From: Hydrotaea diabolus
Lineage: Eukaryota > Arthropoda > Insecta > Diptera > Muscidae
Reading direction: 5' to 3'
NCBI GenBank assembly: GCA_963513945.1
Contig: OY740719.1
Span: 162,822,729-162,886,728 of the forward strand
DNA length: 64,000 nucleotides
The notes beneath the pieces are model-generated. The model was not told the origin of the DNA and did not search any database. It was given only the letters and a program-made list of their open reading frames with translations. Made by a program: the position numbers and the translations under genes. Shown here piece after piece: positions 12,459-24,203 of this stretch; positions within the stretch are counted from its first letter, which is position 1; every line of letters begins with the position of its first letter.

Positions 12459-13547
12459 CAAGGTCAGATCAATAATTCCGTGACTTTTCCAACTTCCCTC
12501 GCAGTTATATGAAATTCAACAATGCCCCCATCAAGTACCATCTGTTAACAGACTAATGTACAATTTTAAGAGATTTTCGTCATTTAGTTTGTGTTTAACA
12601 GCTGTTCAAAACATACAACCTCGTGGATTTTGTTAAAAATGGAAAAAAGTGATTTTTTTTCGCGGAAAAAACCCGTCAGTCAAACCAAGGAAAAGCTTGA
12701 TAAATACTATGGGGACTCTGCACCATCTATTTCAATGTTAAAAAAGTGGTTTCCTGACTTTCGTTGTGTCGCACAAGTACAAATGACGCTGACCGTTTCG
12801 GACGGTCAATACACCGGAAAGTGTCGAAAAAATCCAAGATATTGAGTTGGCCGATCGAAAAGTACGCATTTAATATGGCAGTGTGGTTTCGATTTTACAT
12901 CATCAATTGGGTTTAAGAAAGCTGTCTGCAAGATGGGTGCCGCGAAAGCTCTCTATTGACCATAAACGTAATCTTGTAACAACCTCAAAGGATTGTTTGG
13001 AGTTGTTTAACTGCAATTAAAATGAGTTTTTGCGGCGTTTTGTAACTGTTGATAAAACACGGATCCATTACAACACTCCGGAGACCAATCAGCAGTCTAA
13101 GCAACGGGCTTCTTCGGCTGAACCGGCTCCGAAGAGGGCCAAGATAACTTTGTCGGCCAATAATCAAGATAATCCACTTCGATTACCTTCAAAAGGAAAA
13201 AACTATAAACGACGAGAATTTAAAAAAACGAACCCATATGGCCAAGAGAAAAGTCTGCAGTCTCAATGGCAAAATTGCATGAATTGGGTTACTAATTGGT
13301 ACCTTATCTGCCTTATTCTCCGGATTTAGCCCCCAGTAACTATTTATTTTTCCCAACCTAAAGAAATGGCTTGGTGGAAGAAGATTCAGCTTCAACGATG
13401 ACATTATTGATTAAACATATGCCTATTTTATTAAAGGGACACACAAATTGGAAAAACGTGTATAAATATAAATAATGTAAATAATTTTTTTTGCAAAACA
13501 AACTGTTTTAATCGAATTGTCACGGAATTATTGATATGCACTCGTAC
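12459..13547 (+). mobile_element. Degenerate irritans-type mariner
   Basis: Inverted ends share ATCAATAATTCCGTGAC (left about 12468-12484, right inverted about 13519-13535), with likely outer limits next to TA at 12457-12458 and 13548-13549. Plus-strand fragments from ATG 12639 read MEKSDFF, QTKEKLDKYYGDSAPSISML, KKWF, then KKAVCKMGA, FLRRFVTVDKTRIHYNTPET (VDETWIHHYTPET expected) and PAPKRAKI. Stops and frameshifts are many, the first catalytic region reads VDKT instead of VDET, and the second catalytic block is lost. It is dead. Confidence 0.8.
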
Positions 13548-13904
13548 TAAAATTTTTCTTTACAGCTTTTCTGAAAACGCCCTCTGTGTCAAATATGACC
13601 GGTATCAAGCAATATATTTTTGTTATCACATATTGAGTTCTAACATTTTTAGGTATTTTAATCATATATGAGATTTCTTTTAAAAATGCTTCTGATACCA
13701 AAGTTTAATTGTGTTACTTAGTATACTAATTTGAAAAACAAAATTATTCCACTTGTGCATACAAACATTGTTAGATTCGAAAGTAAAAACCAAGTTTTCA
13801 AAATAACTGCTCATAATTCCAATTACCGAATCTATATTTTAAAATCTTTAAATATTTTTTTTTCGTTGAAATAACCAAATACTTAAAATTTAGCCATTAA
13901 TTGG

Positions 13905-14145
13905 TCGAGCTAACCGAATTCTCAGAGAACTTATAACCAACAATATAAAACAACAATCAATACATGAAAAATGCAGTTCCAATATTCATCTTAACTAGTT
14001 AGGGTTACCAATAGTATGTCTTTTCACCCAATAGTGGCATTTTCCTCTACTGAAAGTTCCAACATTCGGTTATAGCGATAGAATACATGGATAGTACGCA
14101 CAACCACCAACATTCGGCTGTGGCCACAAATCTGTTTTCTGTGTG
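13905..14145. mobile_element. ATTCGGTTG-family MITE, short copy
   Basis: It contains 'acttataaccaacaat', 'ccaacattcggttatagcga', 'gaatacatggatagt' and ends 'aaatctgttttctgtgtg'. The same blocks occur in the same order near 45800-46042 and partly at 33090-33375, 38366-38546 and 44420-44545. The left limit is approximate. Confidence 0.55.
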
Positions 14146-14404
14146 CAGAATTAAATTTTTGCACAAACGGAATGTTTTTAAAATTTTACTTGGTATAGCA
14201 GAAATTAGGATTTACGAAGAAAAAGTTGCTATTACAACTGAAAAGTGAGATAAGACTACCTACCAACTGCTGCTATGATACCGTTTTCTGTGCACATAAA
14301 CTTAACTTCGACCAAAGAGGTTTTAGGTTGTTCTTACATGTGAGCGGAGATATAGGTATACGTGAGCAGCTAATCGCTCGTTTTTAATTAATGTTTCATC
14401 GCTA

Positions 14405-15510
14405 CACGCAGAAAAAAAGTATGGTTGTGGTAACAATAGTCGAAGAGCATCATACTATTGTTGGTTATATGGTTGTGGCACAACAATATTATGATCATCA
14501 CAACAATAGTATGGTTCACACATAACCATACTATGATCCCCACAACAATATTATGGTTCTGGCAACAATATAATTATTTACACACAACCATACAATGATC
14601 CCCACAACCATATTATTATTCACACTCAACCAACCTATGATCCCCACAACCATATTGTTATTCACACCCAACCATAGTATGATCCTCACAACCATAGTAT
14701 GACTTACAACCATACTATAATCCCCAAAATTTTTTGTGTAATTGTTATTCATCAATAGAGATTTTTATTAAGTTTTGTAAAAATACATTAAACTCTTAAT
14801 AAAAGGAGTGATTTAATTAACAGTAAAAAAAATTCATTTATTCAAAACAGTTCACATATACTAATCCGTAGAGTTTGTTTTGAAAAAAATAATTTACATA
14901 TAAAAATTATTGTTGAAATGTAACAATAGTACATATATTCGTAAAAATAACATTGTAAAGTTAAAAAAACCATTTTGCCGGTATGATTGCCGTAATTATA
15001 TTATTGCGTAAGATTCGTAAAAATAACATTGTAAAATTAAAAAAAAAACATTTTGAAGGTATAATTGCCGTAATTATATTATTGTTAACGCAAACCCCAT
15101 GAAAACAATACTTTTGTCAATAATACTATTGTTACATTTCAACAATATTAATATTGCCGCAATCATACTATTGTCAAAATGAAGCTCAAAAAGAATACTA
15201 TGGTTGCGACGACCAAACTTTCATTGCAGAGAACATACTTTTGTTGCCGTGACCATATGTGACAGCGCATAGAGAAAGGGACCTAAGGGTAAAAAAATCA
15301 ATTTTTTTTTGATGTGGACAACATCTGACCATCGATTGAGACCGATCCCATGCCCCAAAAGTGTTCCCTTCCAGAGATATGAGCGTTTTATGAAAGTGAT
15401 AGTACACCAAAGATCTTTAAAATGGCTCTCCTGAATAAAACTGGTTTTTACCCTTAGGTCCCTATATATTATGCGCGTCACATATAGTAACCATATCTGT
15501 TCTTTGCGTG
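14405..15510. mobile_element. CACGCAGA foldback element, copy 1 (FB1)
   Basis: It starts CACGCAGAAAAAAAGTATGG and ends ..ATCTGTTCTTTGCGTG, with target duplication TA (14403-14404, 15511-15512). The left part (about 14415-14735) is an array of alternating CATACTATG / CATAGTATG units separated by 'atccccacaac' or 'attcacactcaac'. The right part (about 14930-15250) has aacaata/accata motifs such as 'ttacatttcaacaatattaa'. A 225-bp MITE is inserted at 15258-15482, leaving about 880 bp of element. No transposase was seen. Confidence 0.85.
15258..15482. mobile_element. GCGC-type MITE, copy 1, nested in FB1
   Basis: It begins TGTGACAGCGCATAGAGAAA and ends ..CCTATATATTATGCGCGTCACA, flanked by TA. 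The empty site 'gaccatatagtaacc' is present in other foldback copies (for example 58951-58965). The interior shares 'gatgtggacaacatctga' and 'ccagagatatgagcgtttta' with four more copies in the window. Confidence 0.85.
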
Positions 15511-16081
15511 TAGCTTGGTTTTTTAAATTGTGTTTACTCGTAAAAACGGTGGCAGTTTTGTAGTCTAGATCCGGAAAAGATTCAAAAACTCTCACGTTTG
15601 GTATAGACCACGCGTCGCAGATATTCTTAATCTGTTGGCGACCACTGTATGCTGACTTTTTCCATACGATCAATTATTGAATGATCAGATAGACTTGATC
15701 GTTTTTGTGTGCACTTTTTTGCATTATCAAGATACCTCATCTCTCTCCCTCTCTCCAAAAACGAAAACTACAAATGAAACAATTCATTGTAATCTCGCAA
15801 TCAATTCGTACCGGCCTGTATGAATTCATTTCATGGCATGCCGATATGTGATGGCATGGCTGGCTGCGCATTTACATTTTTGGATTTCTGGCGCTGACGT
15901 TTTCGCTTTTATGCTACTATCGATGTTAGTGCGCCGCCACCGAATCAAAAATAAAAAAAAAATTGAAAAATTTAAAATTCAATTAATGTAACACCAGTAG
16001 TATTAAAGAATTGTTCCGAGTGCGATTGCACTTTTGTGTTTTGGTTGCCTTATTCAATCATTGATCACAATAAAATAAAAC

Positions 16082-16135
16082 AAGATGAAAATTCGTTAAG
16101 TTTGGCCTGGCCGAACCTTATATACCCTCCAACGT
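16082..16135. repeat. Dispersed fly repeat fragment
   Basis: It reads 'aagtttggcctggccgaacc' followed by 'ttatataccctcc'. I recall very similar sequences scattered through calyptrate fly genomes. Related pieces are at 17547-17585, 20878-20925 and 26275-26405. Confidence 0.45.
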
Positions 16136-16234
16136 CTCATACACAGTGCAATACACTTTTTCGGGCATTAGTTTAGTAAATGGCTACTGAAAGTAGAGAG
16201 CGTCCGTCGGGAAGGGAAGCTACTTCTTTTGTTT

Positions 16235-17266
16235 ATAATTTTTAATTAAGTGAAAGAGAATGGATTTCAAAAATGCGAGCCCTTTTGAGCACATTTTTCA
16301 TTACATTCTCAGACATTTCACGCGGTATTTCATTAATTTCATCACGAATATTTTGTTTGAGTTCCTCAAGCGTTTCTGATTTGTTTGCATAAACCTTGCT
16401 TTTTATATATCCCCACAAAAAGAAGTCCGGAGCAGTCAAATCAGGCGACCGTGGAGGCCAATCAACATCACCATTTCTTGAAATAACTTGTTGTGGAAAG
16501 AGGTCTCACAGTAATTTCATTGTAATCCTGGCTGTATGCGACGTGGCGCCGTCTTGTTGATACCACATGTTAATCAAGCCCATGGCATGACGATATCGCA
16601 CCCCATGGACAGTTATCGTTACGCCGTTTTCATTTTCATAAAAGTAAGGTCCAATGATTCCTCCTGACCAAATTGCACACTATTCTGTAACTTTTAATAG
16701 ATGAAAAAAAGGTGACTGATAAATAATTTGAATTTTTTCCAATGCCCAGAACCGACTATTCTGATTATTCACATATCCGATCAAATGAAAATGTGCCTCG
16801 TCACTCATTTTGGTGTTTTCACGAAAATCGGGGTTGTTATGGCCAAGCTGTAACGTCCTATTGGCATATGTACGGCGGCGTAAATGGTCTTGTGGATGAA
16901 GCTCTTATGTCAACTGAATCTTAAATGAAAACAAATGCAAATCCGTGTGCAAAATTGTGGCCAAAGTTGTTTTTTGAAGACCAAGCTCCTGAACACAGCA
17001 TCGAATTGAGGTTGATGGATTGTTTTGAACACTTTCTTGAGCAGCAGTAATGATTTCAGCCGATCTTGCAGTGAGTTGGGGTCCATGTTTAGGCCTATCA
17101 GCTACAGACCCTCTTTCTTCGAAATCATTCCCTACACGATAAATAGTGCGTTTTATTGGCACGTTGTTTCTACCAAAAATCCACGCAACTTTCTCATCGT
17201 CACAGTAATCGATAATTGATTTTGATTAAATGTTAAAACACGTTGGTTTATCGCATATTTTTCCAT
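16235..17266 (-). pseudogene. DD41D (rosa-like) transposase, nearly full length but broken
   Basis: The minus-strand frame from ATG (17264-17266) reads MEKYAINQRV, then PIKRTIYRVGNDFEERGSVA, SIRCCVQELGLQKTTLATIL, SDEAHFHLIGYVNNQN, GGIIGPYFYEN, MWYQQDGATSHTA and WPPRSPDLTAPDFFLWGYIK. The interval between the Asp of QQD and the Asp of APD is 41 residues, the hallmark of the DD41D group. At least two frameshifts (near 17170 and 16700) and a stop (near 16510) break it. C-terminal residues run to about 16242. Terminal repeats were not found. Confidence 0.8.
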
Positions 17267-17689
17267 AATAAATTTGCCACGTCTCTACTTCACGACTGCC
17301 AAATATGAACTGTCAAGACTAATCTCTACCAAAATGGCGGCAAACAAAGTAGTATACCATCCCGGCGGACGTTATCGCATCGTAATTTTTTTTGCTTCAA
17401 AGTGGATTCTAAGCACTTTTTTATGGAGCAGAAGAACAAAATGCAACACGGACATACCTGGAAAATGCATGTACTAACTAAAAATCACAAAAATTTCCAT
17501 TTATTCCCCTTTGTGGGCGTTTAGACAGTCCACAAATGTTGATTTTTTATACCCTGCACCACTCTGTGAAACTGGGTATTATAATTTAGTTTTATGGCAA
17601 ATGTCTGTCTGTAATAAAATTACAACTCGCCCTTTTTCCTCGATTCAGATTTAGATATAGCTTCCATACATATGGCTTTTCGAAGGACT

Positions 17690-19214
17690 TTATTAAGATT
17701 GAAAAAACTCGGACAACTGTGGATGATCAATTTTCGATCTTCAGTGGTGAGGCACGTTTTTACCTCAGTGGATTCGTTAATAAGCAGAATTGCCACATTT
17801 GGGCGAATGATAATCCAAAAGTGATTGTCGAAAAAACAATGCACCCACAAAGAGTGGCTGTTTGGTGCGGTTTATGGGCTGGCGGCATCATCGGCCGTAT
17901 TTTTTTCAAAAGGAGGCCGGTCTGGCAGTTACTGTGAATGGTGTTCGCTATCGTGAGATGATAACGGTAATTTTGTGGCCCGAATTAGAAGATATGGATG
18001 TGGACGATATGTGGTTCCACTTGCAACACAGCTAACGAAACAATGGCTCTTTTGGGCGACAAATTCAATGGCCCTCTTATCTCACGTAGTGTCGCCATGT
18101 GATTTGACACATTTGGACTTCTTTCTTTGGAGTTATTTAAAAGAAAAGGTGTACATCGATAAGCCAGCAACAATTCAAAAGATGAGATAATTCGGCACAT
18201 TAACGGCATAGAACCTCAATTATGCCTCAGCGTCATCGAAAATTTGGACGGATGGAGGTGTGCCGCCGAGGTCGCGGCGGCCATTTGGCCGATATCACTG
18301 TGCGACAGCCACAATCGGTTTGGGATGAAACCACCGGGGAAAGTTATATCGGTCAAAAAAAGGTCATACGTGTCCCAGCGTTTCGTTGGGTCTCATCTAG
18401 GAATCGAGATATATCGATTTGAAGTTAGTAAGTATCGTATAGGGGAATTAGTCACGTTTTTGGATTTTTGTTTGACATAACTTGAGAACCACTCGTCCGA
18501 TTTAGCTGAAATAAATTATAAAAAACCAAGAATTACAATTCCCTTAATCTGTTCATATATTATTTTCCTTTACAAGTAATAGTTTCCAAGTTAAAAACAA
18601 GCGCATGAAGAAAAAATTTTTTTTTTATTTTTATTTTTTTTTTAAATACATTTATTTTCGTTTTCTTATGTGACTTTACGTGAAAGTAATAGGACTTGAC
18701 ACTTTTTACCGTTTTGGATTTTTTATGAATTAAAAAAAAAAAATTTTAATTTTTAGGCAAAAATAATTTTTTTTTTTCATACATTTATTTATAATTGCGA
18801 AACTGTTGCTTAAGTAGGAAAACGGTTTAAGAACAGATTAGAGGAATTGTAATTCTTAATTTTTCTAAATTTGTTTCAGCAAAATCGGACGAGTGGTTCT
18901 CGAGTTATGTCAAACAAAAGAGCCTAAAACGTGACAAATTCCCCTATACGATACTTACTAACTTCAAATCGATATATCTCGATTCCTAGATGAGACCCAG
19001 CGAAACGCTGGAACACGTATGACTTTTTTTTTACCAATATAACTTTCCCCGGTGGTTTCATTCCAAACCGATCACTGACCCTTACCATTTGTCGCAGAGT
19101 GTATTTTGTTCCATACATAATAGCACCATACCAATGTTATCATAATAAAATATTTCCTAAATAGTTTGTGTTTTATTCAAAATCAACTTTGGTCCTTAAA
19201 ATTTAACCACCCTT
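17690..19214 (+). mobile_element. DD41D element, 5'-truncated, split by a foldback
   Basis: Plus-strand coding reads ARFYLSGFVNKQNCHIWA, HPQRVAVWCGLWAGGIIG and, after frameshifts, FDTFGLLS/DLTHLDFFLWSYLKEKVY. It ends with the terminal repeat '..aatttaaccaccctt' at 19214, shared with the copies at 24204-25035 and 33470-35277. The N-terminal HTH half is absent. An 806-bp foldback (18296-19101) interrupts the last coding stretch. Confidence 0.75.
18296..19101. mobile_element. Foldback element with CACTGTGCGACA ends
   Basis: Left arm about 18296-18470 and right arm about 18925-19101 are inverted copies. Both contain 'cggtttgg-atgaaaccacc', 'gtcatacgtg', 'gagatatatcgatttgaagt' and 'cgtatagggg'. 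The left terminus is CACTGTGCGACAG and the right, inverted, CACTCTGCGACAA. A 3-bp TAT duplication flanks it (18293-18295, 19102-19104). The intact sequence 'ggccgatattttgtttcc' near 29227 shows the empty site. The spacer contains a second inverted pair of T-rich stretches. No transposase frame. Confidence 0.8.
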
Positions 19215-19529
19215 TATAATGAATTTAAGCACGTGCAAGTTGAACAGGCCAAGGAAAAACGTTATTGAAATCGAACAAAAACAGTTCAGGTTATGATTTA
19301 GCTACCACACATATATGTTCTTCTAATTTGGTATTTTTATGCTATAAGTTCTTATACATGTTGTATCCAATATTGATGAAATTCAGCCATGTTAGTTTAT
19401 TGGACCAAGGAAGGACGATAATAAGACGGTAGTGTTGCCGTTATGGGCTTTTCCTACCAAATTTGGTAGCTTTATTTCTACATGGTAGGATGGTAGGCTG
19501 TCATATTTTGGTAGGTTTAGCGGCATATA

Positions 19530-20823
19530 CGAGGGCGACCGCAAAACTAATTGGCCTGGCACATTTTCTGTTTTACTAGCAACTTTTTTTTGTTTGTTTT
19601 TTAAAAGCAATCTTTTATAAGCCATCTGTCTAAATTTCCGAAATATTTAATGATCATTTTCTTTGTTACAAGTGATTGAAGTAAACAAGTTTTATAATTT
19701 TTGAAAAATGGAAAATAAAGAGTTTCGTGCGGTAATTAAACACTTTTATATGAAAGGTTATACGCCACAATTAATCAAAGATGAATTGGATTCTGTTCAT
19801 GGTGATAATGCACCATCATACTCCACCGTGAAATCCTGGGTTCAACAATATAAAATGGGTCGTTTAAGTACGGAAGATGAACAACGCTCTGGAAGACCGA
19901 AAACTGCTACTACTATTGAAAACATTAGAAAAATATTTAATGAAGTGACTAAAGATAGACGAATAAAGCTCAGAGAACTTGCTGATATTGTTAAAATACA
20001 CGAAAAACAAGTTTGGAGTATTTTACATGATGAACTCCACATGAAAAAGCTATCCGCAAGATATGTGCCGCGTTTGTTGACTTTGCCCCAAAAAATCGTC
20101 CGTTGGACCAATTCCGAGGAGCTTTTAGCGATTTATCAGCGTAATCCAATAGAGTTCTTGCGCCGATTCATAACTGTTGATGAAACATGGATCCATCACT
20201 ACATCCCAGAATGCAAAGAACAGTCAAAACAGTGGATAGAAGCTGGTAAAAGTGGTCCCAAGAAGGCGAAAACTGTTAAGTCAGCAGGAAAAGTAATGGC
20301 CACAGTATTTTGGGATGCAAGAGGTATAATATTTATTGATTATATTGAGAAAGGAAAAACTATAAGTAGTGAATATTATTGTGCATTATTGGATCGGTTG
20401 AGTGAAGAAATCGAGATAAAACGACCGCATTTAGAAAAAAAAGTTCTTTTTCATCAAGATAATGCTCCTTCACACACCATTTTTAACTCAACAAAAACTG
20501 GCCGAATTACGATTTGAAATTGCTCCGCATCCACCATATATATAGTCCAGATTAAGCTCCTACTAATTATTTCTTGTTTCCAAATTTAAAAAAAATTCTC
20601 GGTGGCAAAAAATTTTCGTCCAATAGCGAGGTTATTGCTGAAACTGAGGCATATTTTGAAGGCCTTGAAAAATCTTATTTTTCGAAAAGAATTAAAAAAC
20701 TTGAAAAACTTTTGATTAAGTGTATTGAGTTGGAAGGAGATTATGCTGAAAAATAAATAATAATAATTCCAAAAAAAAACGGCTCTTTTTATGTTAGGCC
20801 AGTTGCTTTTGCGGTCACCCTCG
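19530..20823 (+). mobile_element. Mariner (DD34D), complete length, lightly mutated
   Basis: Terminal repeats CGAGGGCGACCGCAAAA (left) and inverted CGAGGGTGACCGCAAAAG (right) lie next to TA at 19528-19529 and 20824-20825. Total length is 1294 bp, normal for mariner. The transposase starts at ATG 19708. HTH region: KHFYMKGYTPQLIKDELD, PSYSTVKSWVQQYK and RSGRPKTATT. First catalytic block FITVDETWIHHYIPE (20167-20211); second VLFHQDNAPSHT (20443-20478). A frameshift at about 20480 and another plus a stop near 20540-20555 break the 'PHPPYSPDLAP' block. The C-terminus NLKKILGGKKFSSN to CIELEGDYAEK (about 20584-20755) is intact. It is a dead copy of a young-looking family. Confidence 0.95.
19708..20756 (+). 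pseudogene. Mariner transposase with two frameshifts and one stop
   Basis: The continuous frame is 19708-20517 (269 codons). The rest of the protein continues in shifted frames and ends at TAA near 20756, for an expected full length near 345 residues. Catalytic Asp 1 (VDETW) and Asp 2 (HQDNAPSH) are present. The third Asp region survives only in a shifted frame with the stop directly before APTNYFLF. Members use cut-and-paste transposition at TA. This copy could not make active protein. Confidence 0.9.
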
Positions 20824-21808
20824 TATATACATACATACTATACTTATACCATATAGGGTGTTGCAAACGCAATGACAAATTTATTATACCATCCACCCTT
20901 AGGTGGAGGGTATAAAAACCAAAAAGCGCAAGAAACAATTTTGATTTGCATCGCACACGTCCATCCCCCAACGATCCAGCCTGGCATCCATCATTGATCG
21001 CATTTTATAGTTCGATCACGTTTTTACGATTAGTACTTTTGCCCGAATACTTTTGAGTGCGAATATTTCTTTATTATTTGCTGCCTTTGTTGTCGTTATG
21101 GCAGAAAATAGCAAATTTGTATTTGTTTGAGTATTTAAATTTTAAATTCTTTTGTTTAATGTCAGCTTTTATTGTTTACCAAATAATAAAATCTTTTTGA
21201 AGATTTCGTATTTATATTTTTCACATTGTTTTGTTGTTGTTGTCAATCTTAAAACAGACAGAGAGAACCAATTGAGTTCCAAAGTGGCCCGAGAAGAATA
21301 ATGACCCAGGGAATTGTTGTCCGTGCACAAGAGAATTCTTTCACCTCACAAATGGCAACAGGAGGTCGGGAAATTAAAACAATGGGGGTTTTTAAATGGT
21401 CATTTCAGATTACTTTTTGCTATATATGGCCCAACAAATGGGCCAATGTTCATCTTTTTTTCTGTTAAAACAAAATTAAACGATCTTTTAATTTTCCCTA
21501 ATTGGGAATTTGTTGAACTGTGAGTCCCTGGTTTTAAAAAATTACCAACTCACAAAAAGAACAGAGAAGAAAAACATTCCACAGGCTAACAGGGCGGACT
21601 TTTGATTTTTTACACCACTTTGGAGTACAAAAGACTCGTTGGCAGTGTATTATGGAAAGAGTCTTTGACTTTTCGAGCGGCAGTCTTTTAATCCGAAAGA
21701 AGAATTTTAAATGGAGGCTAAATAAAACATAGAACGATATACTAAAATTTTTAGAAGGTTTGGGGTTTAGGGAACTCATAACATACTTTTATAAATTTCT
21801 TCGACATA

Positions 21809-22871
21809 CACGCAGAGAAAAAACATGGTTACTACATGGTCACGGCAATAATAATATGTTCTCCGCAATAAAAGTGTGTTCGTCGCAACCATAGCATTGT
21901 TAACTGAATTTAGTTTTGACAATAGTATAACTGCTGCAATATTAATATTGTTGAAATGTAACAATAGTATTATTGCCAAATTTAAAAATGAAAATATGGT
22001 TATAGCAACAATATAAATATGGCTGGTGCGACAAAAGTATTGTGTTTTGCGTTTTATGTTAACAATGATATGATTACGGCAATCATACTGTATGATTGTT
22101 ATTTTTCTTCATTTAAATATGCTTTTTAGAACAAATGTTATTGGTACGGTTCTAATGCAATAATAGTATATTTTTTTTATCGAAACTCAAATTTTTTAAA
22201 CAAGCTGCTTTGGCTTGTTTGACTGAAATATTTTTAACAAAAACGCTTACGTTTATTTAAACATATTTTTTCTACTTTGAAATAAATCACTTCTATTATT
22301 TTGAATTTAATGTATTTTTAAATAATTTTCATAATTCAAATCTACCACTTAAACCAATTCGAATAAATTATATTGGGTATCATAGTATAATTGTATGTGA
22401 TCATACTATGGTTGTAGGGATCATAACATTGTTGCGTGTGAATCATACTATGGCTGTGAGGTTCATACTATGGTTGTATGTGAAACATACTATGGTTGTG
22501 AGGATCATACTATGGTTGTGGGGATCATAGGATGGTTATGTGTGAATCATACTATGGTTGTGGGGATCATAGTATGGTTTGTGTGAATCATACTATTGTT
22601 GTGAGGATCATAGTATGGTTGTATTTGAATCATACTATTGTTGTGAGGATCATAATATTGTTGTACCACAACCATATACCTAACAATAGTTGTGGGGATC
22701 ATAGTATGGTTTGTGTGAATCATACTATTGTTGTGAGGATCATAGTATGGTTGTATTTGAATCATACTATTGTTGTGAGGATCATAATATTGTTGTACCA
22801 CAACCATATACCTAACAATAGTATTATCCTCTTCGAATATTGTCACCGCAACCATACTTTTTTTCTGCGTG
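21809..22871. mobile_element. CACGCAGA foldback element, copy 2 (FB2)
   Basis: It runs from CACGCAGAGAAAAAACATGG to ..CATACTTTTTTTCTGCGTG with target duplication TA (21807-21808, 22872-22873). It is in the opposite orientation to FB1: the aacaata half is first (21809-22130) and the CATACTATG array second (22380-22870). A perfect 132-bp duplication lies inside the array (22559-22690 and 22691-22822). It has no transposase. Confidence 0.85.
22559..22822. repeat. Perfect 132-bp tandem duplication inside FB2
   Basis: Both units start tgtggggatcatagtatggt and end cctaacaatagt with no difference that I can see by eye. The unit itself holds several smaller dyad units. Confidence 0.9.
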
Positions 22872-22956
22872 TAGGATGTAATATGTGGCTTCTAGAGCGG
22901 CCGAGACCCAAATTGATTAGGACCTTTCTCAGGCACTATCTGAAATTATAGAAAAA

Positions 22957-23098
22957 TACATTGAACAGGGATTAAACCGGCTCAAGACCTCTTGCTTCTA
23001 TATTTAAATAGAAGACAAGTTTTTAACAAAATGACAAAGTGACATTGATTTTCGTGGCTGCACACTACTTTTATCATGATTTCGGGTCCGTGACAACC
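22957..23098. repeat. Dispersed ~140-bp repeat S, copy 1
   Basis: It reads acattgaacagggattaaac ... 'tatatttaaatagaagac' ... 'acattgattttcgtggctgc' ... 'gtccgtgacaaccct'. Other copies: 28704-28819 (inside a CACAGTGGTCC element) and 58017-58092 plus 58973-59043 (split by FB5). No terminal inverted repeats are obvious. Confidence 0.7.
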
Positions 23099-23729
23099 CT
23101 CTGACAAATATAATACACCATTACTAAGATTGGTCAAAGGTCACTCTTTGCTCACTAACCAAAGACATTGTTTGTTTTGGAACCATTTCCGCCGGGTTGG
23201 TTACTGGTCGCTTTTAAAGTACCCTGCGGAATTTGTATACAATCGAGAGCGACAGAAATTGAAAGGAACCTTGATGTGCAGGCTATATAAACGTTAACCG
23301 ATATATTCGAATTTCTCCTGCCTTGGTTATACGTTACGAAAATTAAGCGGCATCGTATTTATTTAGGTTATCTAAAGAAGTAGGGCTATAAACTGAGAGA
23401 AAATTTTAGCTCTATGAAACATGGCTCGATATGCTCCAATTGCACGAAGGTTAGGTATGAAACGATCATAACGCCCTATGCTAAGTTCAAGTAATATCGA
23501 ATGTAAAATGTGATTGTGGAGCGGCAAGACCTCAATACCAAAGGGACCTTTGCTTTAGGTTATAGGAAAATATGAGCCAAAATTCTCCAATTTCACTACC
23601 ATTAATAACTGCACGATTATAAAGGATGGGCCCTTTAACATTTTAAAGCTGAAAGGGCTGCAAAAAAATATTGTTACTTTTTTAAAATTTCAGGTTTTAT
23701 TAGAACTGATGCCTTTTCGCCAAATGGGC

Positions 23730-23835
23730 TGAAGATTGTTTGGCAGGAGATAAAGAATTTTACCGAAAAATAATGTTTTCAGATGAAGCTTATTTTCTTC
23801 TCGGTGGCTAAGTCAATAAGCAAAATTGCATACTA
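23730..23835 (+). pseudogene. DD41D transposase fragment
   Basis: The frame reads KIMFSDEAYFLLGG, stop, VNKQNC, the first catalytic Asp block. The sequence on both sides is unrelated. It may be the remains of a copy replaced by later insertions. Confidence 0.6.
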
Positions 23836-24203
23836 AAGTTGTGTGGAACAAAAAGTAAGATTAGTCTTTGGTTACGAGGTCGGCCAGAGACCTAAGTCTA
23901 CGACCACTAGTGGCCAGGAGCCCATAGAATTGCTTATCTCGACTTACTTTTTGGTCGAGTAGAGTTTCGTGTCATTGTGGTGTTGCATTGCAACTCATGG
24001 CCCATAGGTCATTAAAGGTGTTTTATAGGCCTCGACCCCTCACAAAGAGAGAAGTATGGATTATAAGTCATGATCCGAATTGATACCGGTGGTATTGGCC
24101 CAAAGGGATGCTGACTTGATTGTATGTCCAGGTGTGATGGCGCACCATGGTTGAAGCGATAATCATATTAAATCCACGCATTCAATTCACTTAAAACGTA
24201 CTA

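Noticed and set aside
14531..14755. Reading frame of repeated MVVGIIVWLCVNN-type residues (also at 22532-22951, 47817-48080, 58219-58425)
   Set aside because: It is a by-product of translating the CATACTATG array. It appears in several frames and both strands and has no independent support as protein.
19392..19625. 77-codon minus-strand frame upstream of the mariner
   Set aside because: It overlaps the mariner terminal repeat and shows no domain or codon pattern of a gene.
22380..22870. CRISPR-like array
   Set aside because: The repeats are dyad-symmetric, contiguous and have no unique spacers. The context is a fly transposable element.
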